Assembly: GCA_001972305.1 (NCBI GenBank)
Contig: BDDD01000724.1
Span: forward strand, 310,001-374,000
Origin: Cephalotus follicularis
Lineage: Eukaryota > Streptophyta > Magnoliopsida > Oxalidales > Cephalotaceae
Direction: 5' to 3'
Length of the DNA stretch: 64,000 nt
How positions within the stretch are numbered: position 1 is the stretch's first letter; each line of letters begins with the position of its first letter. The position numbers and the translations under genes are program-made. This document shows positions 47,501-58,598 of this stretch, in pieces. The notes under the pieces are model-generated. The model had not been told where the DNA came from. It searched no databases and saw nothing but the letters and a program-made list of their open reading frames with translations.

Positions 47501-49990
47501 GGCTGTTATTGTTTAAGAAGAACCAGACACTTGAGAGAGACACTGTGACTGTTAGAAACAGAAAGTAAAGGAGAGAAAACGTTTCCACCATTGTTGAATC
47601 TTGGTTGGAGCTTGGAGCTTGTGCCTTGCAGCAACGGGAAGGACCTAGAGGCTGCTGTGACCAGTTTGGAACTCAAAGAGGTGGACCTTCCAGTTCCTAA
47701 CTTGGGACAAAAGTTAGGGGAAAGCCATAACTATAATCTCGAGTTTGATATTCATGCATGGTCTATGATTTTGGGTGTATGAACTGCATGATTCTTGAAC
47801 TGATTTTGTTACTGGATTGATGCCATGATATGCTATATATGTTATTAGTATATGCATGTTGGTTTCTTGCCTTGATTACCTGTTATTATGCATGATTATG
47901 GGTTGTTAAGGCTACTATGTGTTAAGTCATGAGGAAGAAGATGACTGCTGCTAGAAAGACATCGACGCCTTTTAATGAACATCGACGTCTTTTGAGTTTT
48001 GCCTTGTTACTGATTGAAAGGGATCGACGTCTTTGGAAAGACATCGACGCCTAAGGTTCCTACCTTAATGCGTCGACGCCGTCGACAATACGCTGTCGTT
48101 TTAAGGTTCCAGACCTTGAGCATCAACGCGTATGGATTGGACATCTACGCCTTCTCTGGAGAAGCGTTGACCTTAAAGACTTGGACATCGACGCTTGTTG
48201 GAAAAGACATCGACGCCTTTTGGATAGACATCGATGTCTTTGCTGCTGTTTGGGGTTTTCTTCATCTAACGATACAAAACGATCCCGATTCCTGTTAGAG
48301 TGCATTTGAGCATATGTATGCATTGCATATGCACTGTTTACTGCCTGATTGTATACTGTTTGTGACTTGTTTATGATTTCTAAAGTATTGGTATTTAGAA
48401 ATGCATATATGAACTCGGAATAGGATATTTTGAGTACGAAAATATGTATTGGTTAAATAACGTATTTTCGACCGAACTGATAAACAATTTACACTATTGA
48501 AACTATTTAATGATGTTTTCTATGGAAAATGTATATTTCAAATGTTGTCACTTTTGGAAACATTTTGGGAAACAACTACCTATTGTCGATCTAAACGATC
48601 ATTACTGTTTGCTGTACTGTTACTGTTTGAATTCACTGTTTGCTCTGTGAATTGCTATGTGTTTGTGTTTACGCTACTAGTTGCATGGCGGAGGCTGCAA
48701 GCGCCGACTAGTGGTAGGGTTGTACCTAGGGGCCAGGAGCATGGCTAGGTGACTCACTGTACTGTTGCCTCACTCGGTCGCCTGATGTAGGGGCCGGAGT
48801 GGGAGTGTAGCGTGGGGCCAGGAGTTGGCGGCGCTATATACTGCCTGTTGTGGTCCTATGTGGACATACTGACTGTTGTTGTGGTCCTATGCGGACATAC
48901 TGTATTGCCTGTTGGTCCTTTTTGGACATTACTGTGTTTGTTGATGTAGCCCTGGCCGGGTTACTACTGTACTGTTACTGCATACGTATATTTCTCATAT
49001 ATGTAACACTGATATTTTACTGTATTGTTATACATATATATATTTTCATATATGTATAAACTGGGTCTCCGCTGCACTGCATCATTTATGCATTCATATC
49101 ATGACATGCATTATGTTGATCCCAAGCTGCTTTTATGAATTAGCCGAGTGAGGACAAAGGTTAACCCCCTACTTTACAGATTGATGCGGTGGACCTGTTG
49201 GGCTGACATGGGCGAAGATCAAGTTGTTATGATCTTGTTTTTGCTTATTCTCCTACTTTGTATTAAACCTATGTTGGTTATGGCTTTTGGATGTACCGTT
49301 GTTATAGTTTTGTTTCTGAAGAACTTTATTCTTGTACTGTAATTCACGCTCCGTTTTATGGGCGATTAACTACGATGACTAGTATTTGGGTAGCGTGGAG
49401 TATGGGATGCACGTTACGAGTTACAGCTTATGAACTTGTTATGTTTCCGCAACCGACAGTTTGTTAAAAAGTATTAAGTTTTATGGTTTTTACATGAACT
49501 GTATTTTATGTTAATTGCATTTACCGCTTAATTGTTACGTTTCTCTTGAACGGGGTGTGACACATACTGCATGCTCAACACGTCACAATCTGCATGTTAA
49601 GATGCGTGGATAATGCCCCCTTGCACGTTATCTTTTCAGCAGAGTAACGTGCCTGACATTCGATGTTTACGCATCGACGTCTTTCCCCTTTTACACGAGG
49701 GCATCGATGTCCTCGCCCGCATCGACGTGCATGTACGTGCAGTTACGTGCACCCCTTTGCTTCAAGGACGTCAATGTGTTTAGAAAGGCGTCGACGCGTT
49801 TCCTCCAAAACAGCGTCGTTTCTCATTTATTTTCCTTTTTAACATTTTTTTTAACATTTTTACTCTAAAATCCACATTATTAGAGTTTGGAAAACATTAT
49901 CAAAGTCTTTGAAATCCATTCTTTATTAATTCAACAATAAAGACACATTACATTGTGAAATTACAACATAGGGAAATCTCGAGCGTTACA
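44533..49990 (-). repeat. gypsy C 5' LTR with nested solo LTR
   Basis: Plus strand TGTCACACCCCG (44533) to GAGCGTTACA (49990). Its own sequence is 44533-46809 and 49563-49990, collinear with the 3' LTR. It carries ATCGACG clusters at 45835-46160 and 49665-49810. Interrupted at 46810. Confidence 0.92.
46810..49562 (+). mobile_element. family C solo LTR (inner, 2753 bp)
   Basis: TGTAACGCCCGAG to CGGGGTGTGACA with target duplication catag (46805-46809) against catac (49563-49567). The empty site is seen in the 3' LTR at about 39362 (reverse partner GTACCACAGTGCATGC). It is a divergent subfamily: 47150-47580 does not resemble the equivalent part of the other C LTRs, while the flanks do. It has ATCGACG clusters at 46995-47105 and 47960-48240. 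No interior, so a solo LTR; the youngest event of this nest. Confidence 0.9.
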
Positions 49991-52336
49991 GGACCGAAGT
50001 GGGAGTGTAACGTGGGGCCAGGAGTTGGCGGCGTTACACATACTGCCTACCTGTTGTGGTCCTTTGTGGACATACTGTGCTGCCTGTTGGTCCTTCTCGG
50101 ACATTACTGTGCCTGTTGATGTAGCTCTTGCCGGGTTATGACTGTACTGTTCTTGCATACATATAGTTTCTTATATATGTATCCACTGTTATTTTTACTG
50201 TACTGCTAAGATATATATATTTTATATTTATATATATATATATAAACCGGTATTTTCTGCACTACATCATTTATGCATACATTACATGACATGCATTTAA
50301 TATTGATCCTGAGCTGCTTTTATGACTTAGCCGAGTGAGGACAAAGGCTAACCCCCCCTACTTTACAGATTGCTGTAGTGCACCGGTTGGACTGGCATGG
50401 ACGAAGAACAAGTTGTTATGTTGTTTTGTTCTTGGTTTTACTTATTCTCCTCTTTTGTAATAAACCGGGTTTTGTTTAAGGTCTACTAATGTACCATACT
50501 TATGGTTTTGTTTAATGATGGGAATTTATTATTGTACTATGATCACGCTCCGTTTTGTGGGCTATTAACAAAGACGGACTTGTATTGGGTAGCGTGCAGT
50601 ATGGGATGCACGTTACGAGTTTTCAGCTTATGAGTTTAATACTTCTGCAACTGACTTCTTGTTTAAAAGTTTAAATTTTATGGTATTTGTATAAGCTGAA
50701 TTTATATGTTAATTGCTTTTACCGCTTTACTGTTGTGTCTTCCCGAAAAATGGGGTGTAAAAAATTAGAAATTTGTTGATCAATTCGTAAGTCATTTATG
50801 TGATCGCTTAAGGTACGGATTCTTTGTTCTTGGCTTATTCCTTCGGTTTTACTAAAACGAATATAGTTTTGTTTTATGAATATGATTCCTTCGATTTTAT
50901 GAACTTCGTTATGCTCCAAATTTTGATGTGTTTAGAAATAACGTCGGTAAGATATTTCTGTGAAAATGAATATTTTCTGGCTTTATAATTTGATTCTGAA
51001 ATGTTTACGAAAGGTTATGCAATCGTTTCTTTATTTTGAAAATAAATAAGATGATTTTCCGTTTAAGAAAGTATATTGATTTAATAATGAACATGACTTC
51101 CACTATCGAAGTATGTTAAACGAACATGATTTTCACATTAGGAAGTATGTTAACTTTGAATAAGGATATACAGAGATATTTCCCACCTATGGGGCGTACC
51201 ATAGGCATGTTGTAGGCATGGCATGGAGACATGACACTTCCGTAGAGGTATGATTTGACTACGGCGTCTCTCTATGTTATGAATAAATCCCATGAGGTGA
51301 TTTATGGATCCGTTATGTATGATAGAGGCGTATGGGTCGATCCTAGGATATGTTAAGGATTCGAACATTGGGGATTGATTTTGCAGTGACGTACACGTCT
51401 TTCCGCCGGAGCATGTGGGTCTTGCAAACCCCTTGCACTTATGTATATGTCTATGAAATTTTAGATCTCTGTGATGAGATTATGAAATCGGATAAATCTC
51501 TGTTATTTGTTTTGGATCTCTGTGATGAAATTATGGAATCGGATAAATTTTTGTTTTGAAATCTTTAACTTGGATTATGTTAAAGAAATTCTGAATATTG
51601 TTTCGGATACTGTTTTGAAATTTAGATTTGGCTTTGAAACTTGGATTATGATTTGAAACTTGAATATTGCTTGAAAATCAGATTCTGTATGCGGATATCG
51701 ATTTGAAAATTTGTCAAACGTTTTGAAATGCGAATATTGGTTTTGAATTAATAGAATTGTTTATGTGACTACTTTCCTTCATTTGTTGAAATAATGTTAA
51801 ATTATTTTATACATGAGTTATATGCTATTAAAGGTCCAGGTATTTCCTATTCTTTAAAGTTTCGTTTTAAGTTTTATGATTCTATATCCGTACTAAGGTT
51901 TGCTCAGCCGCGTTTTTGTTTCCATACGGCAGGTATTCTGGGACAGCAACTGGGAAACATGTGATGAGTGATGTCCACCATGTCTGAGGATCATCTAGGA
52001 TTGTGATACTGCTATGTTTCTGTTAGGATTAGTCTATGAACAATAAGTACCTTTTTGGTTTATTATTTCAGTATTTGACTTAAGGATTATGTTTAAGAAT
52101 TTGGCTTATGTTTATGTTTTCAGTTTATGAAGAAAGTTTCAGGCTATGTCTTAGATTATAAATGTTATGTTTAGATCACCAAGTAGTTTGAAGAAAGTTA
52201 AGATAATATTTTGAATAAAAGATAAACTAAAATTTTTATAAAAGGGATAAAAATCGAGCTAGGTTATATATATGTCATGTTCAGTTTTGGATTATGAAAC
52301 CGTAACGACTTCCGCCATTCGGTGGTGTTACAAAAA

Positions 52337-52347
52337 TGGTATCAGAG
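52337..52347 (+). other. primer binding site, gag unit 2
   Basis: TGGTATCAGAG, four bases after LTR2. Confidence 0.9.
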
Positions 52348-52507
52348 AATAGGATTTTCTTTCCTTAGAAGTCCTATCTAGCTTTGACTTGTGAGATTGG
52401 GTAGACATTGGGTTAGGATCCTTTTGTTGTGGTCTTTCTAACATGCCTTTTGTTTCGACTATGGTTCCTTTTGTTGTTGTGTTATGCTTTGGATTTATGT
52501 TTCGTAG

Positions 52508-53576
52508 ATGGTACGAACAAGGAATTTCCCACAAGGAAATGAACCGACTGAGACTTGTGAAGAGGTACGAACTGACCCTACGGTTGAGGAGTTTGTGTGA
52601 CAGGCAGTTGCCAAAGAAGTGGATCGATTAATTCATGCTATACAAAATCAAGGGCAAGGATGCCAAGAGAAAGTTACGGCAGAGGATGCATCGGCTGATG
52701 TTCAGACTGGTAGGGAAATTGGGGACCAGCCCGACACTCCTGTATATGTCTGGCTTGAGCAGTTCCAAAAGCAGAGGCCGCAATCATTTAGTTCAGCCCT
52801 AACACCTATAGAGGCTGAGCATTGGATTACGCACATGGAGAAAAATCTTTAATGTGTTGGGATGTGATGACGGACAGAAGGTAAGGTTGGCAGCATATAA
52901 GTTGGAAGGAGATGCTCAAAAGTGGCGGCAAACTTTGAGGTTGGCTAAGGGAGGAGACTATATTCATGCATTGACATGGTTTGAGTTTTGTGAAGTTTTC
53001 TATCAGCAGTATTTCCCCACTGCTGACAAGGAGGCCTACGCAAGGGAATTTGTGAACACAAGGCAAAGGGATTGTGAATCAGTCACCGAGTTTTTGGCCC
53101 GATTCACTAGGTTAGCGGGTTTTGCTGGATCCGAGGCGGGGTCGGCATTTGAGCAAGCTGAGAAGTTCAAATGGAAACTGCAGTACCAGCTTAGAGGGAA
53201 ACTGATAAATTCCAGATTAGCTGACGTGGCGGAAGTAGCAAATGTTGTGAAGAATATTGAATTGGAGAGGTTGGACTTTGAGGCAGCTCGGCAAGAAGGA
53301 GAACGAAAAGGGAATAGGAGTGATTGCCGAGGACATGATTCTGGATAGCAAATTGATGGTAAGCAGCATAAAAAGGATCATAATCAGAATAAGGATGGGG
53401 GTAACCCCAATGTTCAGATTTCTTTATGTGATACGTGTGGGAGGCGACATCCGATTGGGACATGTTACAAGGCCACCGAGGCGTGTTTTGATTGTGGACA
53501 AATTGGTCTTCTCTTTAAGAATTGTCCGAATCCTCGTATAAGAAATAAAGCAGGAGATGGTAATGATACGGGATAG
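52508..53576 (+). pseudogene. gag of GAG-only element, unit 2
   Basis: It matches unit 1 throughout. The expected start is ATG 52508 (MVRTRNFPQGNEPTET), with the same TGA as unit 1 at 52598-52600 (VEEFV-stop-QAVAKEVDR). Unit 2 has further damage: one extra A in GAGAAAAATC at about 52842-52850 shifts the frame, and CAG has become TAG at about 53346 (HDSG-stop). The gag core is readable in two frames (AEHWITHMEK, FCEVFYQQYFPTADK). The first zinc box keeps its Cys (CDTCGRRHP), but the second has Leu for His (CFDCGQIGLLFKNC). It is thus the reciprocal of unit 1 and non-functional. The stub RVFALTTHQAVNAPG follows to about 53710. Confidence 0.92.
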
Positions 53577-53800
53577 CGCAACGTGGGAGGTAGAGTCTTT
53601 GCCTTAACGACGCATCAGGCTGTAAACGCTCCAGGTCTTGTTTCGGTTCTGTATATGTTTGGTAACCGTAATGAGTTTGATTTGTTGATAAGTCAACTTA
53701 TTCTGTGGTAATTGAATTAATTTTTTTATGCATCTTGGACTGCTTTTTCTGTTATTGATTCGGATTGGCATATGTTTAGATTTTGGGACGAAATCTTTTT

Positions 53801-53813
53801 AAGGGGGGAAGGA
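53801..53813 (+). other. polypurine tract, gag unit 2
   Basis: AAGGGGGGAAGGA directly before LTR3, the same position as 33681-33693. Confidence 0.85.
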
Positions 53814-56800
53814 TGTAATACCCCATTTGTTTATGTGCATATGTTCGGACTTTTAATTTGTTTTACTATAGTGTTGGCCTATTTTAAATTTTTGGATTTT
53901 TATGTTTTGGGCTAAATGATATCATTTTGGGCTTTTGGATATTGGTTGGAATATAATTATGGATAAGTAAAATTGATTATTTTATATTTTAAATTAGTTT
54001 TTAAAGCAGTTTTTAAATTAAATATGGTAGAAGTATTTTGATAGGAAACAAAATAAAGTATTTTGGGAAATTACTTATTCTTTTCTTATTTCTACTCTCC
54101 CTCTCCCTTACGTTTCTTCCTTCTTCCTTCACAAAACTAATTTCTCTCCTTCTTTCTCTCCCTCAATCCCGAATTTTCTGCCCACTTCCCCTATCGTATC
54201 AGATTTTGGATTCTTTTTCCTTATCTTAGCCGATTTTTTCTCTTCCTTGTGGTACATGTATGCCATTATTCAATGTTTATGCCTCTACTGTTTTTCTTGC
54301 GCCTGGTAGCCGAACCTGCAAGTTGAGAGGTGTTTTGTTCATCGTGATATTGTTCACCGAATCAAGTTTGTTCCTCTGTTTTTATGATTAGCAATCTATT
54401 TTGGTTTTAATGTCACCCGATTTTTCCTTGTATATAAGCTGCTTGTATGTTTGGTTTTTATTTCTGCCATACATGCTCTGTTAATGTTTTTGGAATTGTT
54501 AGCAAGTCCTGAGTTATTTTGTAATGTTAGTAAAAAGGTTTTGAATCTAACATTTAATGTCTGACAGAAATTTGGTAATGGAACTATGTATGCAATGAAT
54601 TGGAAATTTTTCTCTCTATAAAGAATGATCACCAATTGCATGAATTTCTTGTTTCTTAATGTTCGTGTGCATCTATTGTGTCATATAAGTTCAATATTAG
54701 TGTTTAGAATCCTCTGGTAATGTGGTAAATGAATTTTGGACAGAATATTGGCATAGGATTGTTAGATTTCTGCTGCTCTGTCGCCAGAACAGTCGGCTGT
54801 CTATGTAAACAGTCGGCTGTTAGGCTTTGAGTAGTCGGCTACCTTGTAAAACAGTCGGCTGTTTTGTCTTGCACAGTCGACTGGACCCCTATCACAATCA
54901 ACTAGCTGTAGCTTTGTTTGAGTAGTCGGTTGCCTCGTAAAACAGCCGGCTGTTTTGTTTTGCACAGTCGACTGGACCCCTGTCACAATCGACGGGCTGT
55001 AGCTTTGTTTGTGTAGTCGGCTGGCCATGTGATACAGTCGACTGCCATGCCCTAAATAGTCGACTGGATTTTGTTACAGTCGGCTGGTTTTGTCTAGTAA
55101 AATTATGGTTTCAAGTTTTGTTATTCGTTTGTCCTTCTAATGAATCAAAATATGTTTTAAACACTGTTTAACTTCTATTTTGATATTCGGAAGTAGTTTT
55201 TGAATCCTTATGTGTATGATATTGTATCTTTTAGATTTTTGTGCTTCGAGGGACAATTAAAAATTTGTTGATCAATTCATAAGTCATTTATGTGATCGCT
55301 TATGGTACGGATTCTTCGTTCTTGACTTATTCCTTCGGTTTTACTTAAACGAATATAGTTTTGTTTTATGAATATGATTCCTTCGATTTTATGAACTTCG
55401 TTATGCTCTGAACTTTGATGTGTTTAGAAATAAAGTTGGTAAGATATTTTTGTGAAAATGAATATTTTCTGGCTTTATAATTTGATTCCGAAATGTTTAC
55501 GAAAGGTTATGCAATCGTCTCTTTATTTTGAAAATAAATAAGATGATTTTCCGTTTAAGAAAGTATATTGATTTGATAATGAACATGACTTCCACTATCG
55601 AAGCATGTTAAACGAACATGACTTTCATATTAGGAAGTATGTTAACTTTGAATAAGGATATACAGAGATATTTCCCACCTATGCGGTGTACTATAGGCAT
55701 GTTGTTGGCCTGGCACGGAGACATGACACTTCCGTAACTATGTGATTTGACTACGGCGTCTCTCTATGTTATGAATAAATCCCATGAGGTGGATTTATGG
55801 ATCCGTTATGTATGATAGAGGCGTATGGGTCGATCCTAGGATATGTTAAGGATTCGAATATTGGGGATTGATTGTGCAGTGCCGTACACGTCTTTCCGCC
55901 GGAGCATGTGGGCCTTGCAAACCCCTTGCACTTATGTATATGTTTATGAAATTTTGGATCTCTGTGATGAGATTATGGAATCAGATAAATCTATGTTGTT
56001 TTTTTTTTGGATCTCCGTGATGAGATTATGGAATCCGATAAGTTTTTGTTTTGAAATCTTTAACTCGGATAATGTTAAAGAAATTTTTAATATTGTTTTG
56101 GATACTTTTTTGAAATTTAGATTTGGCTTTGAAACTTGGATTGTGATTTGAAACTTGAATATTGCTTGAAAATCATATTCTACCTGCGGATATCGATTTG
56201 AAAATTTGTCAAACGTTTTGAAATGCGAATATTGGTTTTGAATTAATAGAATTGTTTATGTGACTACTTTCCTTCGTTTTCTGAAATAATGTTAAATTAT
56301 TTTATACATGAGTTATATGCTATTAAAGGTCCAGGTATTTCCTATTCTTTAAAGTATCGTTTTACGTTTTCTAATTCTATATCCGTACTAAGGTTTGCTC
56401 AGCCGCGTTTTTGTTTCCATGCGGCAGGTATTCTGGGACAGCATCCGGGAAACATGTGATGAGTGATGTCCACCATGTCTGAAGATCATCTAGGATTGTG
56501 ATACTGCTATGTTTCTATTAGGATAAGTCTATGACAATAAGTACCTTTTTGGTTTATTATTTCAGTATTTGACTTAAGGATTATGTTTAAGAATTTGGCT
56601 TATGTTTATGTTTTCAGTTTATGAAGAAAGTTTCAGGCTATGTCTTAGATTATAAATGTTATGTTTAGACCACCACGTAGTTTAAATAAAGTTAAGATAA
56701 TATTTTGAATAAAAGCAAAACTAAAATTTTGATAAAAGGAATAAAAATCGAGCTAGGTTATATATGTGTTATGTTCAGTTTTGGATTATGAAACCGTAAC

Positions 56801-56826
56801 GACTTCCGCCATTCAGGGGTTTTACA
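53814..56826 (+). repeat. GAG tandem LTR3 (3013 bp, complete)
   Basis: TGTAATACCCC to AGGGGTTTTACA. This is the full-length reference for LTR1 and LTR2. It contains the palindrome cluster at 54785-55090 with its 91-bp tandem units (starts at about 54829, 54920, 55011). A segment of repeated TTTGAAATTTGGATT-like words lies near 55970-56250. No coding sequence. Confidence 0.93.
54785..55090. repeat. GTCGAC/GTCGGC palindrome cluster with 91-bp tandem unit (LTR3)
   Basis: About fourteen ACAGTCG(A/G)CTG-like words in 300 bp, for example at about 54875 and 54967 (CACAGTCGACTGGACCCC). The layout is the same as in LTR2. Confidence 0.9.
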
Positions 56827-58470
56827 ATTCTAATATGGTGATTTACCAAATCAAGCTTCAATTTATGCCATGCAAGTTCTCCCAAGACAAAGATTGTCTC
56901 AAGGGAAAACTAATTGCATAAAGAGCTTAAACCCTAACCTATTTGCCAAGAAGGGAAAATAAAAGTCTACAAGAGATTATCAATCTTGATCTACCCTAAG
57001 TAGCTACTAGGTGTTGGTGATGTAAAATCAAGAAAATGGAGAAGAAGAATCAAGTTCTAAGCTGGGGAAAAAAGGAGATGGAGTTGTACACCCTAGGTTT
57101 TCACTTATCTCTTTTTCTTTCTCCAAAAACTGGCCCACTTTTTAAGAGGATGAATGTGTTATTTTTCTTCTTCTTGTCGCCCCTTTTCATAAAGTTAAGT
57201 AAGAGTGTGGGAGATTAGAACAAGCGTCATCATCCAATGGTGACACATATCCCACATTCACTAACACATTTATTAATATGCATGATTTTACTAGTTTTCC
57301 ACCAAGAGATAAATATCCAACATTTATGAAATACCATTCTCGGATAGGGACCCTAAACTCCCGCTTACTATCGATAGTGTTGATAAATTACCGACATGCC
57401 CTTGGGGCTCGGTATTGCCATTCTAAATATTTCTAGGCCTATTCAAATGGTTGCAGGCTAATATCCAATATTACACTTGTGAGAAATTAATGTAATTAAT
57501 TCCTCATTATTAAATACACACTTTCGTAACACGTGACTTTTTCCTGTTGACAGTTACCGTGTACTTTAATCCGTCGTCGTACTTGGCCCCGCCTAAGGTT
57601 GAGGGTATGGATATATGTCAACCCTAATTTTACCTCAGTAACTAATTGTCTGATCATTACTATGACATATAGTAGACCTTCCTAGAAATCCAATTTCCAG
57701 TTTACCTTAACCTCAACCAAAGATTTCAACAGTCCACAGTATAATAAGACCAATAGAGCCCATCACCTTCGCTCGGGTGTGACGATCCCATGTCGCGCAC
57801 TCACTTGTATTCATACAAATTCTATCAAGCCCAAAGACCACCTGTTTGTCAGCCCCGTCAAAGGACTGAGTAGGCTGGAGATCAAAACAAGACAGTCTCT
57901 ATACAATATAGAGTAGTCGCTTAGGTCTATGGATCAGACGGGTTATGTAGGAACTTGCTAAATGTCCAACACCTATACATAACCGCCACATACAGGAATC
58001 ACTATTGACACAAGAATAGCGACAATCCGAATAGCGTTTCCTAATTGGGTCATGTTCAGTGTACACGCTCCAAGCGTGCACCCCATACTTGCCTTAGTGT
58101 TCCCCACAGATGGTAGTGACATTCTCCATCCTCCCATACATGAGAGCAGGCACAGTGCACACAACTCTATCCAGTTCACTAATGCCCAGTAAGTGAACCT
58201 ACAACTTGGAATTATTTTGTCATAAGGAATAAGGTCCAATCTTAATGCCTCCATGCTTGGCATCCAACCTTATATGACAGGGCATCACATGTGTATGTAG
58301 GTAATACGAAATTAATCTACTTTAATTATAACATAAAACATATGTGAGATAATGCCATCAACAATATAAATAAAATCACATTTCATATAAATGGAATAAG
58401 ACTATTTTATACATAGATAAGTCTGAATACAAGAGCAATCTAATGGCTTGTCAGGTCATCCTATCTAACA
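56827..58470 (-). repeat. Copia-A LTR, right piece
   Basis: It runs from the GAG tandem border to CCTATCTAACA. It shares the copia LTR layout (a GTGTGACGATCCCATG-like block near 57776, CATCTCACACTT-type leader words), but its end (GTCAGGTCATCCTATCTAACA) differs from Copia-1 and Copia-B. No supported ORF. Confidence 0.7.
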
Positions 58471-58598
58471 ATCTCTCACTTGGCCCTCAAGCCATGAACT
58501 CCTAAAGCCTAAGGTCATAGTGTACGATGACGCTCCAAAGCCTTTGTGCTCAAAGCGTTGGTCAGTGGATCTGCAGTTTTCGCTTTTGAGGTGACCCT
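58471..58598 (-). pseudogene. Copia-A internal stub
   Basis: ATCTCTCACTTGGCCC is the purine tract complement. What follows (CCTAAGGTCATAG.., TTGGTCAGTGGATCTGCAG) matches the end of copia pol in Copia-1 (4100-4190) and Copia-B (61240-61320). It is cut at 58599 by the Copia-B LTR. Confidence 0.65.

Larger units (their letters stand above)
37101..49990 (-). mobile_element. gypsy C, near full-length Ty3/gypsy chromovirus-like element
   Basis: LTRs 37101-39812 and 44533-49990 (the latter with a nested solo LTR) flank gag-PR-RT-RNase H-IN on the minus strand. The target duplication is ggact (37096-37100) against ggacc (49991-49995), one mismatch. The PBS is at 44517-44528. Domain order is Ty3/gypsy. 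The integrase tail ([20 protein letters not shown]) resembles the chromodomain-type end of Tekay/Del elements. Stops in gag, before RT, before RNase H and in integrase make it immobile by itself. Confidence 0.93.
35139..50762 (+). mobile_element. family C solo LTR (outer), split by gypsy C
   Basis: It starts TGTAACGCCCGAG and ends GGGGTGTAAAA, a decayed form of GGGGTGTGACA seen in other copies. Target duplication aatta on both sides. Its own sequence is 35139-37100 plus 49991-50762, about 2.7 kb, matching one LTR. No interior belongs to it, so it is a solo LTR. It carries two clusters of ATCGACG(C/T) words at 35325-35475 and 36195-36535. It is interrupted at 37100 by a minus-strand element whose LTRs are of the same family. 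Confidence 0.85.
33694..52332 (+). repeat. GAG tandem LTR2, shared middle LTR with nested elements
   Basis: TGTAATACCCC (33694) to GGTGGTGTTACA (52332). LTR sequence occupies 33694-35138 and 50768-52332. The gap is filled by the family C insertion 35139-50762, with target duplication aatta at 35134-35138 and 50763-50767. The uninterrupted site is visible in LTR3 at 55253-55262. Confidence 0.92.
30693..56826 (+). mobile_element. GAG-only gypsy-type element in tandem (three LTRs, two gag units)
   Basis: Order: LTR1 30693-32213, gag unit 1, LTR2 33694-52332 (with nested insertions), gag unit 2, LTR3 53814-56826. Each gag unit has its own PBS (TGGTATCAGAG) and a purine tract just before the next LTR, and is only about 1480 bp, with no pol. 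The outer flanks are attgt (30688-30692) and attct (56827-56831), a one-mismatch target duplication. This matches the TR-GAG class of non-autonomous elements, arranged as a tandem sharing its middle LTR, as unequal LTR recombination would give. Confidence 0.88.
17627..58470 (-). mobile_element. Copia-A 3' LTR, split by two large insertions
   Basis: Three pieces join into one LTR when the LARD and the GAG tandem are removed: 17627-17671, 30321-30692 and 56827-58470. The right end CCTATCTAACA followed by ATCTCTCACTTGGCCC (58461-58486) is the copia LTR/purine tract border on the minus strand. The piece 30440-30650 resembles the Copia-B LTR near 58780-58880 (GGCTCC..CACTTTGCC..CTTG). The left end TGGTTAGGAAC at 17627 is inferred from where PMD homology stops and from weak likeness to TGTTGGGAAC. 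The element continues past the window through Copia-B. Confidence 0.6.

Noticed and set aside
49963-50158. A separate short element between the gypsy C right end and downstream sequence
   Set aside because: The sequence from 49991 on continues the outer family C LTR exactly where 37100 left off, so no extra element is needed.
57036-57218. 60-residue plus frame in the Copia-A LTR
   Set aside because: Hydrophobic and low-complexity, antisense to the element, with no counterpart in related LTRs.
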